Source: Hybos culiciformis (taxonomy: Eukaryota > Arthropoda > Insecta > Diptera > Hybotidae). From it: a DNA stretch of 64,000 nt. The notes below the pieces were generated by a model that was not told the origin of the DNA, did not search any database, and was given only the letters and a program-made list of their open reading frames with translations. The number at the start of each line of letters is the position of its first letter. Positions within the stretch are counted from its first letter, which is position 1. A program made the translations under genes and the position numbers. Shown here piece after piece: positions 12,783-25,800 of this stretch. Location of the stretch: NCBI GenBank assembly GCA_964007475.1, contig OZ023273.1, positions 46,067,525 through 46,131,524 on the forward strand, written 5' to 3'.

Positions 12783-13859
12783 AGATTATGCTGTTTGTGC
12801 AATGCACAAATATTTGTTTAAAAACGGTACAAAACTTACGCGAAATTGAAATCATCAAATTAATTTGGGTCAATTTGTTTGTTCAACCTAGTTTGGGGCA
12901 GTTTATCACCACCGAATTTTGTGCCTTGTACAAATAGTGTAAGCAGATAAATTTTCGATTACTCAAATAATTTGCGGAGTTTGTGAGTTTGAACATAGTA
13001 CAAAATGTATGAACAAAGTTTCGTGTTTGTGAATGTTTTGTTCAAGCTATTTCGTAAACCTATGTTTTTGTGGTGCCATTTTTCGGTAAGTTTAGCATGA
13101 TTAGTTTTACTCATAACCTTGCTCATAATCTTGCAACAAAAAAATCGAAATCACATATGACGGTTTTTTTTTTTGATGATTTATTTTAATTTTTATTTTC
13201 ACTCGATAACAAATAATACGATGCACAATTGATTACATACACATTCCTTTTTCCATTTTTTACATTAAAAAAATAAAAAAAAATTTTTTTTTGAACCTAT
13301 AAAACCGTATGTATTCATTAAATGTCCGTTATTAAAATTTCTGTTCGTTCTAAGGTTAGTTTAAAGGTTATTTCAAAGGTTAGATTAAAGGTTACTTTTA
13401 AAATTAGTTCGAAAGTTAGTACTCCGGCACTTAAATGCTAATAACTCTACCCAATCGATACATAACATATACTAAAAGATGACATTGTAAGATTTTGGAT
13501 TTGGCAGTCAAAGTCTCTTAACCAGCCAAGAGTCTACATAATATTCAAATAAAATTTATGTTTTTTAAAACTTTTAATGGATTTCGGTGAAATTTAGGCC
13601 CCATGTTGCATTTATGAGGTATTGTTCAATATTTTTATTTTAAAAACGACAAAAATTCAAATTAAAATTTGATGTACAAATAAACATTTTTGTGTAGAAC
13701 GAGAGATTATGTAATCAATGTACAAACTACTTGACCAAACTACTTGAATACACATTTCAATACCCTAAACAAACAAGTTTGTGCACAAACTAATTTATGA
13801 ACAAATTTTTCCAAATATTTTGTCGCAAATGTTAGTAAGTTTCACAAACAGTGTAATCT
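12783..13859. mobile_element. TA-flanked MITE-like element (1.08 kb)
   Basis: The left end AGATTATGCTGTTTGTG and the right end, read inward on the other strand, AGATTACACTGTTTGTG match at 15 of 17 positions. The dinucleotide TA sits immediately outside each end (12781-12782 and 13860-13861), as expected for Tc1/mariner-type target duplication. Inside, TTTGTGCA words recur in both orientations near both ends. No transposase frame is visible. Confidence 0.65.
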
Positions 13860-13861
13860 TA

Positions 13862-16280
13862 GTGTTTATAAAGTAATAGTAGATCGTTTTCAATTTTCAA
13901 ATTAATTTTTTTTTTCCTTTCTAGGGTTTATTATTATAGAAATATTTTCATTATATTTGTGATTTATCTATAATTCTATGCTATACTACAGTTCTGTAGT
14001 ATACAATCTTGTCAAATTTATATTACAATTTTCGTAAAGGTTTATTTCCATATAATTATTTGTCGACTTATTGCAGAATATTATAAGGCATTATAAAAAA
14101 AAAGTTTAGTAATGATAGAGAAAGAGGGGACACAATATTTCAAAATATAATCCAAACGAAAAGTACTATTTTTTTTTTAACGCGTACACTATTTACAATC
14201 GGTTCTAGCCTTGCTTCTGGAAATTTAATATACCTGACCTAGAGAGAGATATAATATACACTCTTCATTTTCGAACTGTTAAATAATTTTTGGACTAAGA
14301 ATAGTGTGGAATAATAAAATTGTGGAATTATTGCTAATGACAGATTATTTTTATTTACAAAGATAATAATAATTTTTTTTTATTATTTTTTCAAAAAATT
14401 TTAATTAAATAAAATCTATATGTTATAAATAAAACTAACAGAATTAAACCAACTAACAGAATAACGAAAAAAATAACATATACCCAATTTTTATTTTTGA
14501 ACACTTAATTAAAATGATTAAGTATGTATTTTACAATTTTACCTATTCATAATAATTCATAAACATCGCAGCTTCTTTAAGTATTCATTGTTATTTTTAT
14601 TATCATTATTGATGTCTATTTTTATTTTCATGCTTTTTAATTCAGAACTATAGAATTAGCAGAATCTTACTATACAAACTCTTAATAAATAACAAAATTC
14701 CCCATTTAGAACAAAAAATTACATACGTATAATAAAAATAAATAAATAAATTCATTGAATAAAAAAGTTTTTTTTTTTTTTAAAATAATAGTTAATAAAA
14801 AAAAATATATATATATTATAGACAAAACTGAAATAACAGATTTTTATAAAATTGTTTCAGTAACTTTTTAAAAGCTTACAGAGCAAGTTTAAAAAAATAT
14901 TCCATATTAATAAAATTTAAATAAATTTTATAATATTTGATTTTTATAATTTTTTTTTTTTGTCAACCAATTATTTTATCAGCGAGGCGTAATTATTTAA
15001 AACATAGATTAAATTAAAAAAAAAACTATGTAAGTTTTTCGTTGATAATAATTTTGAGTTATGATAAACATTATGAATTAAATTTTTGAATGTCTTATTA
15101 AATTAAAATTTAGTCAACAATACTATATGAATTTGATTGAACTAAATTGTTTTTTATGATTTCAAGTTCTCAAGATCCATCTATTTTATTAGTGTGTTGT
15201 ATTTCTAAATAAAGTTTTGAATAAAGAAATACTCAATAATTAATAAATCAAAATTTTAGATACAAGACATTGCTAGTTTTCATTTAGAAAAGAATGATTT
15301 AATTTAATGATTTGGAAGTTTTATAAAATTAAAAAAATCCAATGGAATGATTTTATATAATCTAATTTTTTTTGACCCAGTAAGAAATTAAAAAAAAAAT
15401 TTGATAGAAAAATATTTACTGGTGGTTACTGGATATTTTATAATTTTATGATTCATAAAAAAAAATTTAAATAAATTAAAAATTAAAAATTTAATATTGA
15501 AAATTAAATTGCTTATAAATTTTAACCATAGCTATCAAATATCTGAATACGCATACATACATGTATGTTTGTATGTAAAAAAATATGCATATTTGGAATT
15601 ATTATTAAATAAATAATATTAATAATTTAAAATTCAATATAAACATAAACAAATCGTAATTGTTTATGTTAAAACATAAGTATGAGTGCGATATTAAAGC
15701 TCCAAGTCCACTATAGTTAACAAAAAAAAAGTACACTAAATTATATGATGTCGCATTCATTCTAAAAATTGTTTCATTTTGTGTCAACAAACCTTTTGGT
15801 TTTATACATTAATGAAAGTACATAAATGAAAAAAAGAATTCAACTAAATGTTTGATAAATGTATTTTGGCAAACGTATTAGCAAAAAACATTTGTATCCA
15901 ATGGGATATTAAATTCTTGAGTATTCTACTAATGAATAGTATTAAAAGTGCAGAGTTAGCTCTGACTGGGAGTTGAGGTTGGACCATAATTTGAGAATTA
16001 AATTTAAAATTGAAAATATTATCTGATTGTACAACGAACAACAAATATAAGCTTTTTACTTATTTCGTTTTAATTTTTGATTTATTTTATTATTATTATT
16101 AGAGTTTTTATTTTTGTAGCAAATAAGTTAATTTTATAACTTGATAAATAATATAATATATGTTATGATAATGATGTATGATATATCGTATGATATATGT
16201 GGTATATAATAATATATATGATAATAATTGTATAATAACATATAATAATATGTATATAATAATAAATAATAATATTCGCT
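13862..16280. other. intergenic, AT-rich, no gene seen
   Basis: Extremely AT-rich DNA with poly(A)/poly(T) runs. Around 16140-16270 it contains a TATATAATAATA low-complexity stretch. The minus-strand open frames near 15605-16316 have no recognisable protein features. Confidence 0.5.
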
Positions 16281-16338
16281 AATTCTGTTTTTACACGGTA
16301 GATACGTTACAGACAAAACCGTGTAAAAAAACAGAATT
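16281..16338. repeat. short inverted repeat (hairpin or MITE relic)
   Basis: The left arm, 16281-16299, begins AATTCTGTTTTTACACGG. It pairs with the right arm, 16318-16338, which ends ACAGAATT; the right arm has two extra A residues. The loop is 18 bases. About 400 bp upstream of kinase gene A. Confidence 0.7.
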
Positions 16339-16460
16339 GGGTGTACATATATTATTAATAGTAATTAATAAGTGATAATACAAATTAAATTATTGTAATA
16401 ATATAATTGTCTCACAATAATTTGTATAAGCCTTCAATGGATTTTTTATTGTAATAAAAA

Positions 16461-16520
16461 TTAAATAAATAAAAAAATATAAAAAAAAATTAAATAAATA
16501 AAAAAATATAAAAAAAAATT
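16461..16520 (+). repeat. low-complexity direct duplication
   Basis: An AT-only unit of about 38 bp (TTAAATAAATAAAAAAATAT and following bases) occurs twice in tandem just before the 5' flank of kinase gene A. Probably replication slippage. Confidence 0.6.
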
Positions 16521-16734
16521 CTACACTAGTAGAATGATCGGTTTCTTACTCTACACTCTACAGAGATAATCTTAAGTTACGTTGTACAATTGTAAATGAA
16601 TCGTTACGTAATTCAATAACAGTTTTTTTTTCCATGTTTGAGAAATTTTTTTTCGGAAATTATTAAATTCAATAAGTTTTATGATGATAAATTTGTTATA
16701 ATATACATACATTTTTTTGGTAGTGTCGTTTAAA

Positions 16735-19018
16735 ATGGCTCCAAATGATAAACCAATTGAATCTGCCAGTAATGATAATCCCACCCTACCACATGGAATT
16801 ACACAAAAATACTTTGAAGAAATTTTGATGAGTGAATTTGGTCATGGAGTAACTATAAAAAAATTTATTCCAATATCAGCATCTGGAAAGGGCGAAAATT
16901 ATGCTTCAGAAATGTATCGAATCAGAATAGATTTTGAGCTCAGTGGTAAGAAATTTTCAAATTAATCTAATTTCGAATTTATATAAATTGAATATAATTA
17001 ATTTTTATATTTTTATGCAATGCGATATTGATACATGAATTTTTTTTTTTGAATCCACTATTTTATTTTTATGTACAAAGTATACAAAAATTATTATAAT
17101 TTCTTAAAAAAAAAACAAAATTGATATAAAAATTGTTAGGCACCCGTTCTGATACATAAGTATGTCCAAATTTTTTAACAGAAAAAAATTATTTTTAGTG
17201 CAGTCTTCAAAAAATTTTAGATATTTTGATATAATGTAATTTTTAAGTTGATTTCCTAATTGTTCGTTCTATCGATTTCTACCAACCACAACATTACCAC
17301 TTTCTTGTTATAGAAATATTTTTTTAATAAAATATGATATCTAGCACACTTGTAATCAAATCAGTCACTGTAATAGAATAGATATTAAATTATATAAAAC
17401 TGTTTAATAAATATAACAAATTTACTGATTAAAATAGTTTTTTACTAATTAAAATAGTTTTTTAATTAGTTTTTTATTGCCGTAAAATCAAAAAGATATT
17501 TCAAATTGTAGGTAATTCAAAGTGAATCTTATTTTTATCCATCTGCTCAATTCTCTAATAATTCTTTTAATTATATAATGAACGCTCATAAATATTTCAG
17601 ATAAAACCGAGAAAACGGTTTCATATATTTTCAAAACAAATCCAAGCAATCCAATGGGTGCAGAAATGATTAAAAAACTGAATTTATTTGCAAAAGAAAC
17701 AAATATGTACGAAATTATAATTCCGAAATTTGAAAAACTGTATAGTGAACACGGCAAAAATGTTAGATTCGGTCCAAGATGTTTAAAAACAACTGAAAAT
17801 CCAGATACTATAGTATTAGAAGATTTGAAAGTAGAAAATTTTTCAAATGGTATCAGACAAGAAGGTTTAAATGTGGAGCAAACAAAATGTGTTGTGAGTA
17901 TATTTTATTTAACGTTTATTTGAGTTTATTAAACTTGCATCTGATTGTAATACAATACATTAGGTACATACAGTGCATATTTATGACACAATTTTAAACA
18001 TTGAAGATAATAATACGATCTGACCAATAACTGTGCAAATTGCAAATATTTTCTAACTTATTACTTGTATTTGTTTTTAGTTAGTAAGGTTGGCAGAGTT
18101 CCATGCAGCATCGGCTTGTTGTTATGAAAGAGATGGACATTTTCCCAAACTTTTGATGCAAGGAATGTATAACGAAGAAATGAAAAAACTGTTTGAAGCT
18201 ATGGCTGCTTCCACAAATAAAATGTTTAAAGACTGTATGATGGATTGGGAAGGATTTGGTCCGAAATATGTCGGAAAAATAGTAAGAAAACAATAAAATT
18301 TTAATTTAAGAACAATTTTAATAAGTATTTTTCTTTTTTCTTATTTTATAGGAAACGATTCAAAACGAAATGATCGACCGCCTGAAAGATGTTGATTCGA
18401 TTGATTACAATGATTTTAATGTTCTTAATCATGGAGACCTTTGGGTTAACAATATAATGTTCCAAACAAATCCAGATGGAAATGTTAATAAAACTTACTT
18501 TGTTGATTTTCAAATGAGCAAATATGGTAGTCCTGCTCAAGATTTATATTACTTTCTATTATCGTCAACCAAACTTGATATGAAAATAAGGAATTTTGAT
18601 TATTTTATTAAGTTTTATCATGATAATTTAATTGAAAATTTAAGGTTACTAAATTATCCCAATCCTTATCCAAAATTGGCCGATATTCATATTAGTTTAT
18701 TAAAAAAAGGTTTCTACGGTGAGTATCTTATCTTTAATTTTTATGTAATAGTTTACAAAAAGTTTTATTGCTTGATTTCTTCTTGTTGAGTAAAAAATTG
18801 TTCATATTAATTTTCTTTATTTTTTAGGCCCGTTAACAAGTTTAGGAGTTTTAACTGCTGTTCTGTTGGATCCAATGGAAACTGCAGCAATAGAAAATTT
18901 TATTGAAGCAAACGAAAATAGTATGAAATTTAAGACAGCCGCATTTACAAATCCCAGATACATTGATACAATGAGAGAAATTCTACCATTTTTAGATAAC
19001 CGTGGTCTACTAGACTAG
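16735..19018 (+). CDS. EcKinase-like protein A (ecdysteroid kinase-like family)
   Basis: Member of the insect EcKinase/CHK-kinase-like family, related to choline and aminoglycoside kinases; such proteins are thought to phosphorylate ecdysteroids or other small alcohols in the cytosol. Five exons: 16735-16945, 17601-17893, 18081-18281, 18352-18718, 18828-19018. All junctions are GT-AG and in phase, giving 420 residues. The start is MAPNDKP at 16735; the frame opens slightly earlier but only with TTG. Key features: loop GKGENYAS, ATP-site lysine in YIFKT, RLAEFHAAS helix, catalytic HGDLWVNN (His262, Asp264) and metal-binding VDFQ (Asp287), then GSPAQDLYYF. The last exon begins after the phase-1 junction FYG|P, shared by all six kinase genes here. 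All catalytic residues are present, so an active kinase is expected. The substrate is unknown. Confidence 0.9.
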
Positions 19019-21302
19019 AGGAAAAATTCATTTTAACTTGAAAATAGCTTTAATTTTCGAATATGCAGTATGTAGAATAATTAAATTTTGATACACAGTA
19101 TTTTAAAAATTTGCTTGTTAAAAAAGTTAGAAAATTCATTCCTGAAAAAAGAATTTTTGGGACAGACTGAAAGTTTTTCGAAAATTAAATTATCTTCTAG
19201 TCTAGATCTAGGAAATTATTTAATTTTTGAATTAATACTCTCAGTTTTTTTCCAATGATAGCTCGAACGTTAATGTGATATTAATAGTTTTATTACATTA
19301 TAGGTATATCTTCAATTTTCGTACTACATTTATGTAGTTTGAAAAACAAATTTAATTTTACTAGAAACATTTCTGAATAGGAAAAATGTTTTTTTTAAAT
19401 ATAAGATTATAGTATAATAAACATAACATTTTTAAATTGAAAGCTTTACGTTTTAAAAAAAAATTAAAGAGAGGGGAAAAATAAATTTGACTAAAAATAA
19501 AAATACAAACCAAAGCTTGACTTGGTTTTTTTTTTTAATTCTAAAGGAAAGCTTTTTTAATTCGGACGATCGCAGTTAATCAAGTATGTAAATTTCTTTT
19601 GATTATTATTTTTAGTACAATAAATTAAATACTATGTTTTATAGTCGCCTAATACTTATTTCGGATCAATTATTCAGATAAGAATTATTTGTCTCAATTA
19701 CGAAGTCAACAATCATCACATTATGATATTTATTTCTTCAGGAAATGAAAGAAGTAATACAAATTTAATTATTAATTATTATTAATTATTAAATTTAATA
19801 TGAGAAATAAAGTCCATGTAAATGAATGCGATTGAACGCTTTATAATGTTGTAATTATACTAGACGTTAAATTAGAAATGCTTGTTTTCTGCTTTTCGTC
19901 ATTCATCTCGATGCTCTAGAAAAATTTGAAGATTTCCTCACTTTTAACGACGCGATAATGATAAAATGAAATGAAGTCGTTTAAAAATGTAATATGTAAT
20001 TGTGTTAAATCGATGTATAATTGAAATATTTATTTGTTGTTTGTAAATTGTTAATTGTTGAAAAAATTATTAAAAATTATTATTTTATAAGATTAAAGAG
20101 AAAATAAATGAAACTGCACGTCAGCTGAGAATTCTAGTCCAGGCGCCGATTTCAGGGTTTTTAACTAAGTATGGCCTTAAAGGTTTTTAAACACCAGCTT
20201 TCTAAATATTTTACCCATTCATTTTTATGTACCGTTTTTATATATCAAAATATCGCAACATTTCACTTTATTCCACCTGATATATTCAACAATTTTTTAT
20301 TTTAAACTTTATACGACATGTCATAAAAATAATTTTTTTATTGATTTTAGGCCATATCTAATATTTTGGTACAATATTCTTTTTTTTTAATACTTATAAT
20401 ATTCCATATTCACTAATTTGTAGGATATGGAATTACACTGAACAAAAAAAAATTTGTGAATGTAGGAGGTGGAATAAAATCGTATTTTGAGATGTTTTGA
20501 TTGATACATACCCGTAACTTCCTTAAAACATAATTTATTATTATCTGAGTAGTTGAATTAAGCACAAAACTCCTAAAATATTATTCTTAGATACAATCCC
20601 GTCTTTTATCTAAATTTTCAAATGCGATTTACTCGAAACAACCTCAATGGCGTATATACGGGCTAATAGAATTTTAAGCCGACAATATGTATATTGCATT
20701 ACAAAATATTTATTTCAATTTAAATTTAGCAATTATTTGTCTCAGAGTATGAGATCTTGTTTCACTGAATAAATTCTTTAAGATTTCAGATTTTAAGATC
20801 ATCAAGAAAAAGTATTAATTTCTACGTATATATTTGAAACTTAAGAAAAAATCGAATGAAATATATACACAAATATTCTTAAAAGAAACCTTTTGGTTAA
20901 ATATTTCAAAGCTAAGAGGCCTGAAATAGACTAATGGACAGATTTTAATAAGTAAACCCAATTCAACATCAAAATCAACGATGAGATGCGGCCAAACATT
21001 CTCCTGCATTATAGATTATAGTACCACAGAAAAATAAAGATTTAAACGCAAAAGTTACTTTGAACTCTTTTCCCAAAGTGAGCCGGCCGGAATTTTTATT
21101 TTTATTTATTAGAATTTAAAGGAAATATTTGCTATAATACATTTTTCGTCAATTTTTATAATTTAAGCACACTTTTTAGATCCACATTCGGGCGACTTCG
21201 GACGACGAAAGCGAAAACGAATTGTGATGATTGAAATTTAATTTTTGCTGTGAACATAAATAAGAAAACTGATTTCTTTACTTTAAGTTTAAAAATATAT
21301 CT
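19019..21302. other. intergenic between kinase genes A and B
   Basis: The 3' flank of gene A followed by AT-rich DNA. No gene was recognised. A GC-richer patch at 21180-21215 contains CACATTCGGGCGACTTCGG, which loosely resembles the ends of the palindrome that follows. Confidence 0.45.
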
Positions 21303-21666
21303 GTTACGGCGAATGTGCGAAGTCCGGTGAATGTGAGTTTACTTTTGGTAAATGTCAATATTACAGTACATTTACCGGCCCGATTGGCTCCATTTTTGTG
21401 TAGGGCGTAGAGGGGGTTCCCTTATCCAAATAGGGGAGTGGCGGGCGGGCGAACTGGTGGTCGGTCAGTGGGATTTGCGGTGCGCCGCAAATCCCGCTGA
21501 CCGACCACCAGTTCGCCCGCCACTCCGCACTCCCCTATTTGGATAAGGGATACCCCCTCTACGCCCTACACAAAAATGGGGCCAATCGGGTCGGTAAATG
21601 TAATGTAATTTTAAAATTACGGGTTTTTAAACTCACATTCACCGGACTTCGCACATTCGCCGTAAC
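21303..21666. mobile_element. GC-rich palindromic foldback MITE (364 bp)
   Basis: The whole element is a near-perfect palindrome centred near 21482 (GCGGTGCGCCGC). The left end begins GTTACGGCGAATGTGCG and the right end is its reverse complement, with the match continuing through ATTTACCG, CCAAATAGGGGAGTG and GGTGGTCGGTCAG to the centre. It is flanked by ATATCT on both sides (21297-21302 and 21667-21672), a likely 6-bp target duplication. It is strikingly GC-rich beside its surroundings. The open frame across its left half is an artefact of the palindrome. Confidence 0.85.
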
Positions 21667-21672
21667 ATATCT

Positions 21673-22833
21673 AACAAAAACATCTTCCAGGTAAAAAATT
21701 TCAAAATAAGGGAAACGAAGAATTAAGACGATAAATTTATGTTTGATGGTTTAAAAATAAAATCGCGAAAAGGAATATTATTAATATTTTTGAGACTGAA
21801 CATACTTAATATACATCATTTTAACTTTTTTTTCCACTTTAAAATGTAAATTAAATTAAAATGAAATAAAGCAAAATTAGAAATAACAAAAGCGTCGGTT
21901 CGGATAACAAACCTTTTGTGCTAAAATTAAGATTACATACATAATGCTAATTTTCTTTTATTCCATCACATTCACATACTACATTATATTCGATTAGTTT
22001 AATATTGTATTTTGAAGGAATTAACTTTTATTTAATATTTGAAATAACGTTCATAACACACTATATACGATAAACGCTATATAGTACTATTGCATTGAAC
22101 TTACCTTAGTAAATATTACATTATCAAATTTATAAGTTTTTTTTTATTATATGAAAATAAATAAGTTAAATAATCTATCACAACACGGGTTGAAAACTTG
22201 GGACAAACAAAATAGGTTCAAATGACTTTATATTATATTAAACTGAGAACAATATTCTTAAAATTATGTTTTTGACTGTCGAATGTAGTTTTTTAACATA
22301 ATTCTTTTGGTATTCACTTCTAATAAATGATAATAATACATTTTTCTCCTGTACTCTTTAAAAAATGCATGCCATTTTTTTTTTAATATTTTAATATTTC
22401 AATATTTTATATTAATTTACCATATTTTTTACTTCCTTTGGAGGAAGCTGAAAAAAAAAAAATAAATAAAAAAGCTTTAATTGTAATCACAAGACCCGAT
22501 TCAAAAAATATTTTATTTTTTTATTTATTTTAAGCTAATCTTATATTTGATGTTATTTTTTGCGAAATTCAGTTTTATTCTTTCTAGAATAAGTCTAAGA
22601 TCTTATTTTCAATCATCAAAGTCGGGTTTTATAATTCACTTGCATCAAATTTTTAAAAAATAATTATTTTATTTATTTATTATTGTTTGTTTAAAATATT
22701 TGTTTGTTTTCTTTTTTATTATTTATATACCTATTATTCGATAAATAAAGAGTGTGTGTATTTTTTGGCTTAAGGTGATTCGAAATTTATTATAGTTTTT
22801 AATTCTGTTCATACTAATTCGAATTTCGTAGAA
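21673..22833. other. 5' flank of kinase gene B
   Basis: AT-rich DNA with no coding frame. It should include the gene B promoter, but no clear TATA and initiator pair was found at a plausible spacing before 22834. Confidence 0.45.
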
Positions 22834-25800
22834 ATGGGCACTGGTGCTAAAGAATACACATCACCTGAATGGTTAACGATTTCATTTTTAGAAGAAATAT
22901 TTCGAAATCATTTGAATGATGGTAATATTGAAGTTTTGGATTTAACAACTTTACCGCTATTAATAAAAGATTGTGGATTTGCAAGTAATTTACATCGATG
23001 TACTTTTAAATTAAAGAAAAATAATGAATTGGAATCATATTCCGTGATTATAAAGGTAAATAAATTAATATATCATATGTATATATATATATTTTTTTAA
23101 ATTCGAAAAGCGTAATTATAATGATGTCAATTATTGTTATTTGAAAAATCAAACAGAAAGATTAATATATTGGCAAGCATTCACAATAAAAAATTATTAA
23201 TGTAATTTTAATTTACAAAGAGTATATTATTAGTGTCTTAAAAATCAATGAAAAGTCCAATTAAAAATTTGTAATGATAACTGATTTTATTTAGCAATAG
23301 AGCAGGATAAAATATGAAATCAAAGTGGACTTATTCATTGTTGACAATAATAAATTTTACATTTGCTTTAATTTAATAATAAAAAAATTATTTTATCTTT
23401 AAGGAACATCCAAAAGGGCAATCTGGAGTTGTAGCACAAAAACATAAATTATTCAAACGTGAAATTCTTATTTACAAGGAAATACTGCCACGAATAAACA
23501 ATTCCTTGCTTAGAATTAAAGATTTAACGAAAATTTCACCAAATTGTTTTTATTCAACTGAAACACCAGAACCATTTTTTATAATGGAAGACATGAAAAT
23601 TCATGAATTTGAAATGTTTCAGAAAGAACGTTTATTTGGTTTGGAGGAATCTCTTCCTGTTTTAGAAAAAATTGCTAAATTTCATGCATGTAGTGTTGTT
23701 GTTGCTGAACAGAATCCCGGAATTATGGACTTTTTCGAAGAAGGCCCAATTTCTGATAATCCAGAAAGACAAGACTTTTTAGGATTTTTTCCAGCTAATT
23801 TTAAATGCCTCGCTGATGAAGTAGCTAAATGGAAAGGTTACGAAGAAATTTGTGAAAAATTGTATAATCTGGAGAGCACAGTGCTTAAGAAGGGAATGGA
23901 CTTATTTAAAAGTAGTGCAGATGAGTTTAGAGTATTAAATTTAGGTGATTTATGGATTAGTAATATAATGTTAAAACTAAATGAAGATTTAGTGCCTGAA
24001 GATGTTGTATTGGTGAGTTTTACTTTTGTTTAGTGGAAACTTTGCATAATGGAAAAATTATGGGTCAGTTCAGTCACTACCATTTAAATATGCCCGAGAA
24101 CACTATATATACTATATATGTAACTACATGCCTCTTATTTCATTTTATAGTTTTTTATGTGCGCTCACAAATGTTTATCTTACAATTGTTTGAAATTATT
24201 TTTCTTTTAGTTGGATTATCAATTGGCCTATTATGGATCTCCAGCTATAGATTTAAATTATTTTTTGCATGGATCTGTTAATGAAAATGTTCGAAAAGTT
24301 CATTTCAAATTTATGGTTCGAGAATACCACCGCCACTTAAAAGAAACTCTGGAGAAATTTAATTACCAAAAAGGTTTCATGAATTTTATTTTGTTCTTAA
24401 TATTTACCATGGATAAACTGAAAACCCCAAATCTAGTTTAGTTTAGGGAATATTTTTTCATTTTCTGATTTTTTGATTTAGGTTTCATAAAAGCTTAATT
24501 TAATTTAGTTAAACCTCCTAAAAAATGTTTTTCCTGGCTGGGTGATATAGAGAGGCTGATTTTCTTAAAGAGATATAAAGGAAGTTTATAAAAAAAGAAA
24601 ACAGCTCTAGAACTTACAAGTTCAAGTTTTCGAATATATAATGGTGCATAATTTTGGGTTTTCAGTTTTAAATTGAAATATTTTAGGCTTAATTGTGGTT
24701 TATTTTAGATAAAATTCCAACACTGAAAGATATTCACATTGAAATTATCAAGAAAAGTCTGTTTGGTAAGTAAGTTATGTTGATGTTGATTTGATGAATA
24801 TTAAGCTTATAAAACTTTATATTTTTATACGTTGAGTTGAATACGTAAACTCAATCATACCTCCCACGGAAAATGCTTCTTACCTAAAGTTTCGTTCGAC
24901 TATAGCTTTCTATTTGTTCACAATTTTTGTTATGCTAACTGCTATATATTTATTACCATGATGCATACTAAAATTTCTCAGTTTTGGGAATGCTCCAATA
25001 ATTATTTTCAGTAGTACTTGCTTTTTTAAAAATATTAGAATAAAACAATTTTTTTTTCTAATTTTGAAGAATCAATAGAAATAAAAGGAGCTCTTCTACT
25101 TGTTAAACATTTTCAATTGCCAAAATCGATTGCCTAAATTATTGCATATTTTCAGGCCGATGCATTTGCATTAAATTCTCTTTATTGTTTTGTATTGCTT
25201 AATATGCGGCAAGTGAACTTATAAAAAAGTTTATTAATTAAACATTTGAACTAAGCGATGACAAAAGTTGAAATTATACTCAAAGTATGCGTAATAAAAA
25301 CTCTATAACTATCCAGAAAATAGCATTTATCGAATCATTCATTTACGAGCAATTTTGAAAATAATTCACTTTTTTTTTACAATTTTTTTCTTTATTTTCA
25401 AGATAAATTAAATAATAAAGAAAATATTACCATTTTCTAATCAAGAATGGAGATATCAAAATGATAATTTTAAGCCTCACAATTATATATCTTATTATAT
25501 ACATATCTTTTTCTCAATATTTTTACACTTTTCTTGTTTTCCATTTTGAATGCGCAGAAATATTATCTGCCTTTCTATTTGATAGCAACAGATAAGCGTT
25601 ATTAGAAATTTTAAAAAAGCAGACGAAAAATTGCTTTTAGCATCATACCTCTTACCTCAATAAAGATATAAAGCTAAGAAAAAAAATTGTAAAAATTTTA
25701 CTCAAAAATATGAAAATATGAGTGTGTGATTGTGGTACCAACCAGTGCCGTTTCTGCGTTGCTGGCCGCTCAGGTGCAATAACAATATCGCCGCCTCTAT

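Noticed and set aside
18081..18293. Minus-strand frame opposite exon 3 of gene A
   Set aside because: It is a shadow of the real exon on the plus strand.
20140..20165. CAGGCGCCGATTTCAGGG, resembling a hAT left end
   Set aside because: No matching right end or target duplication was found within a reasonable distance.
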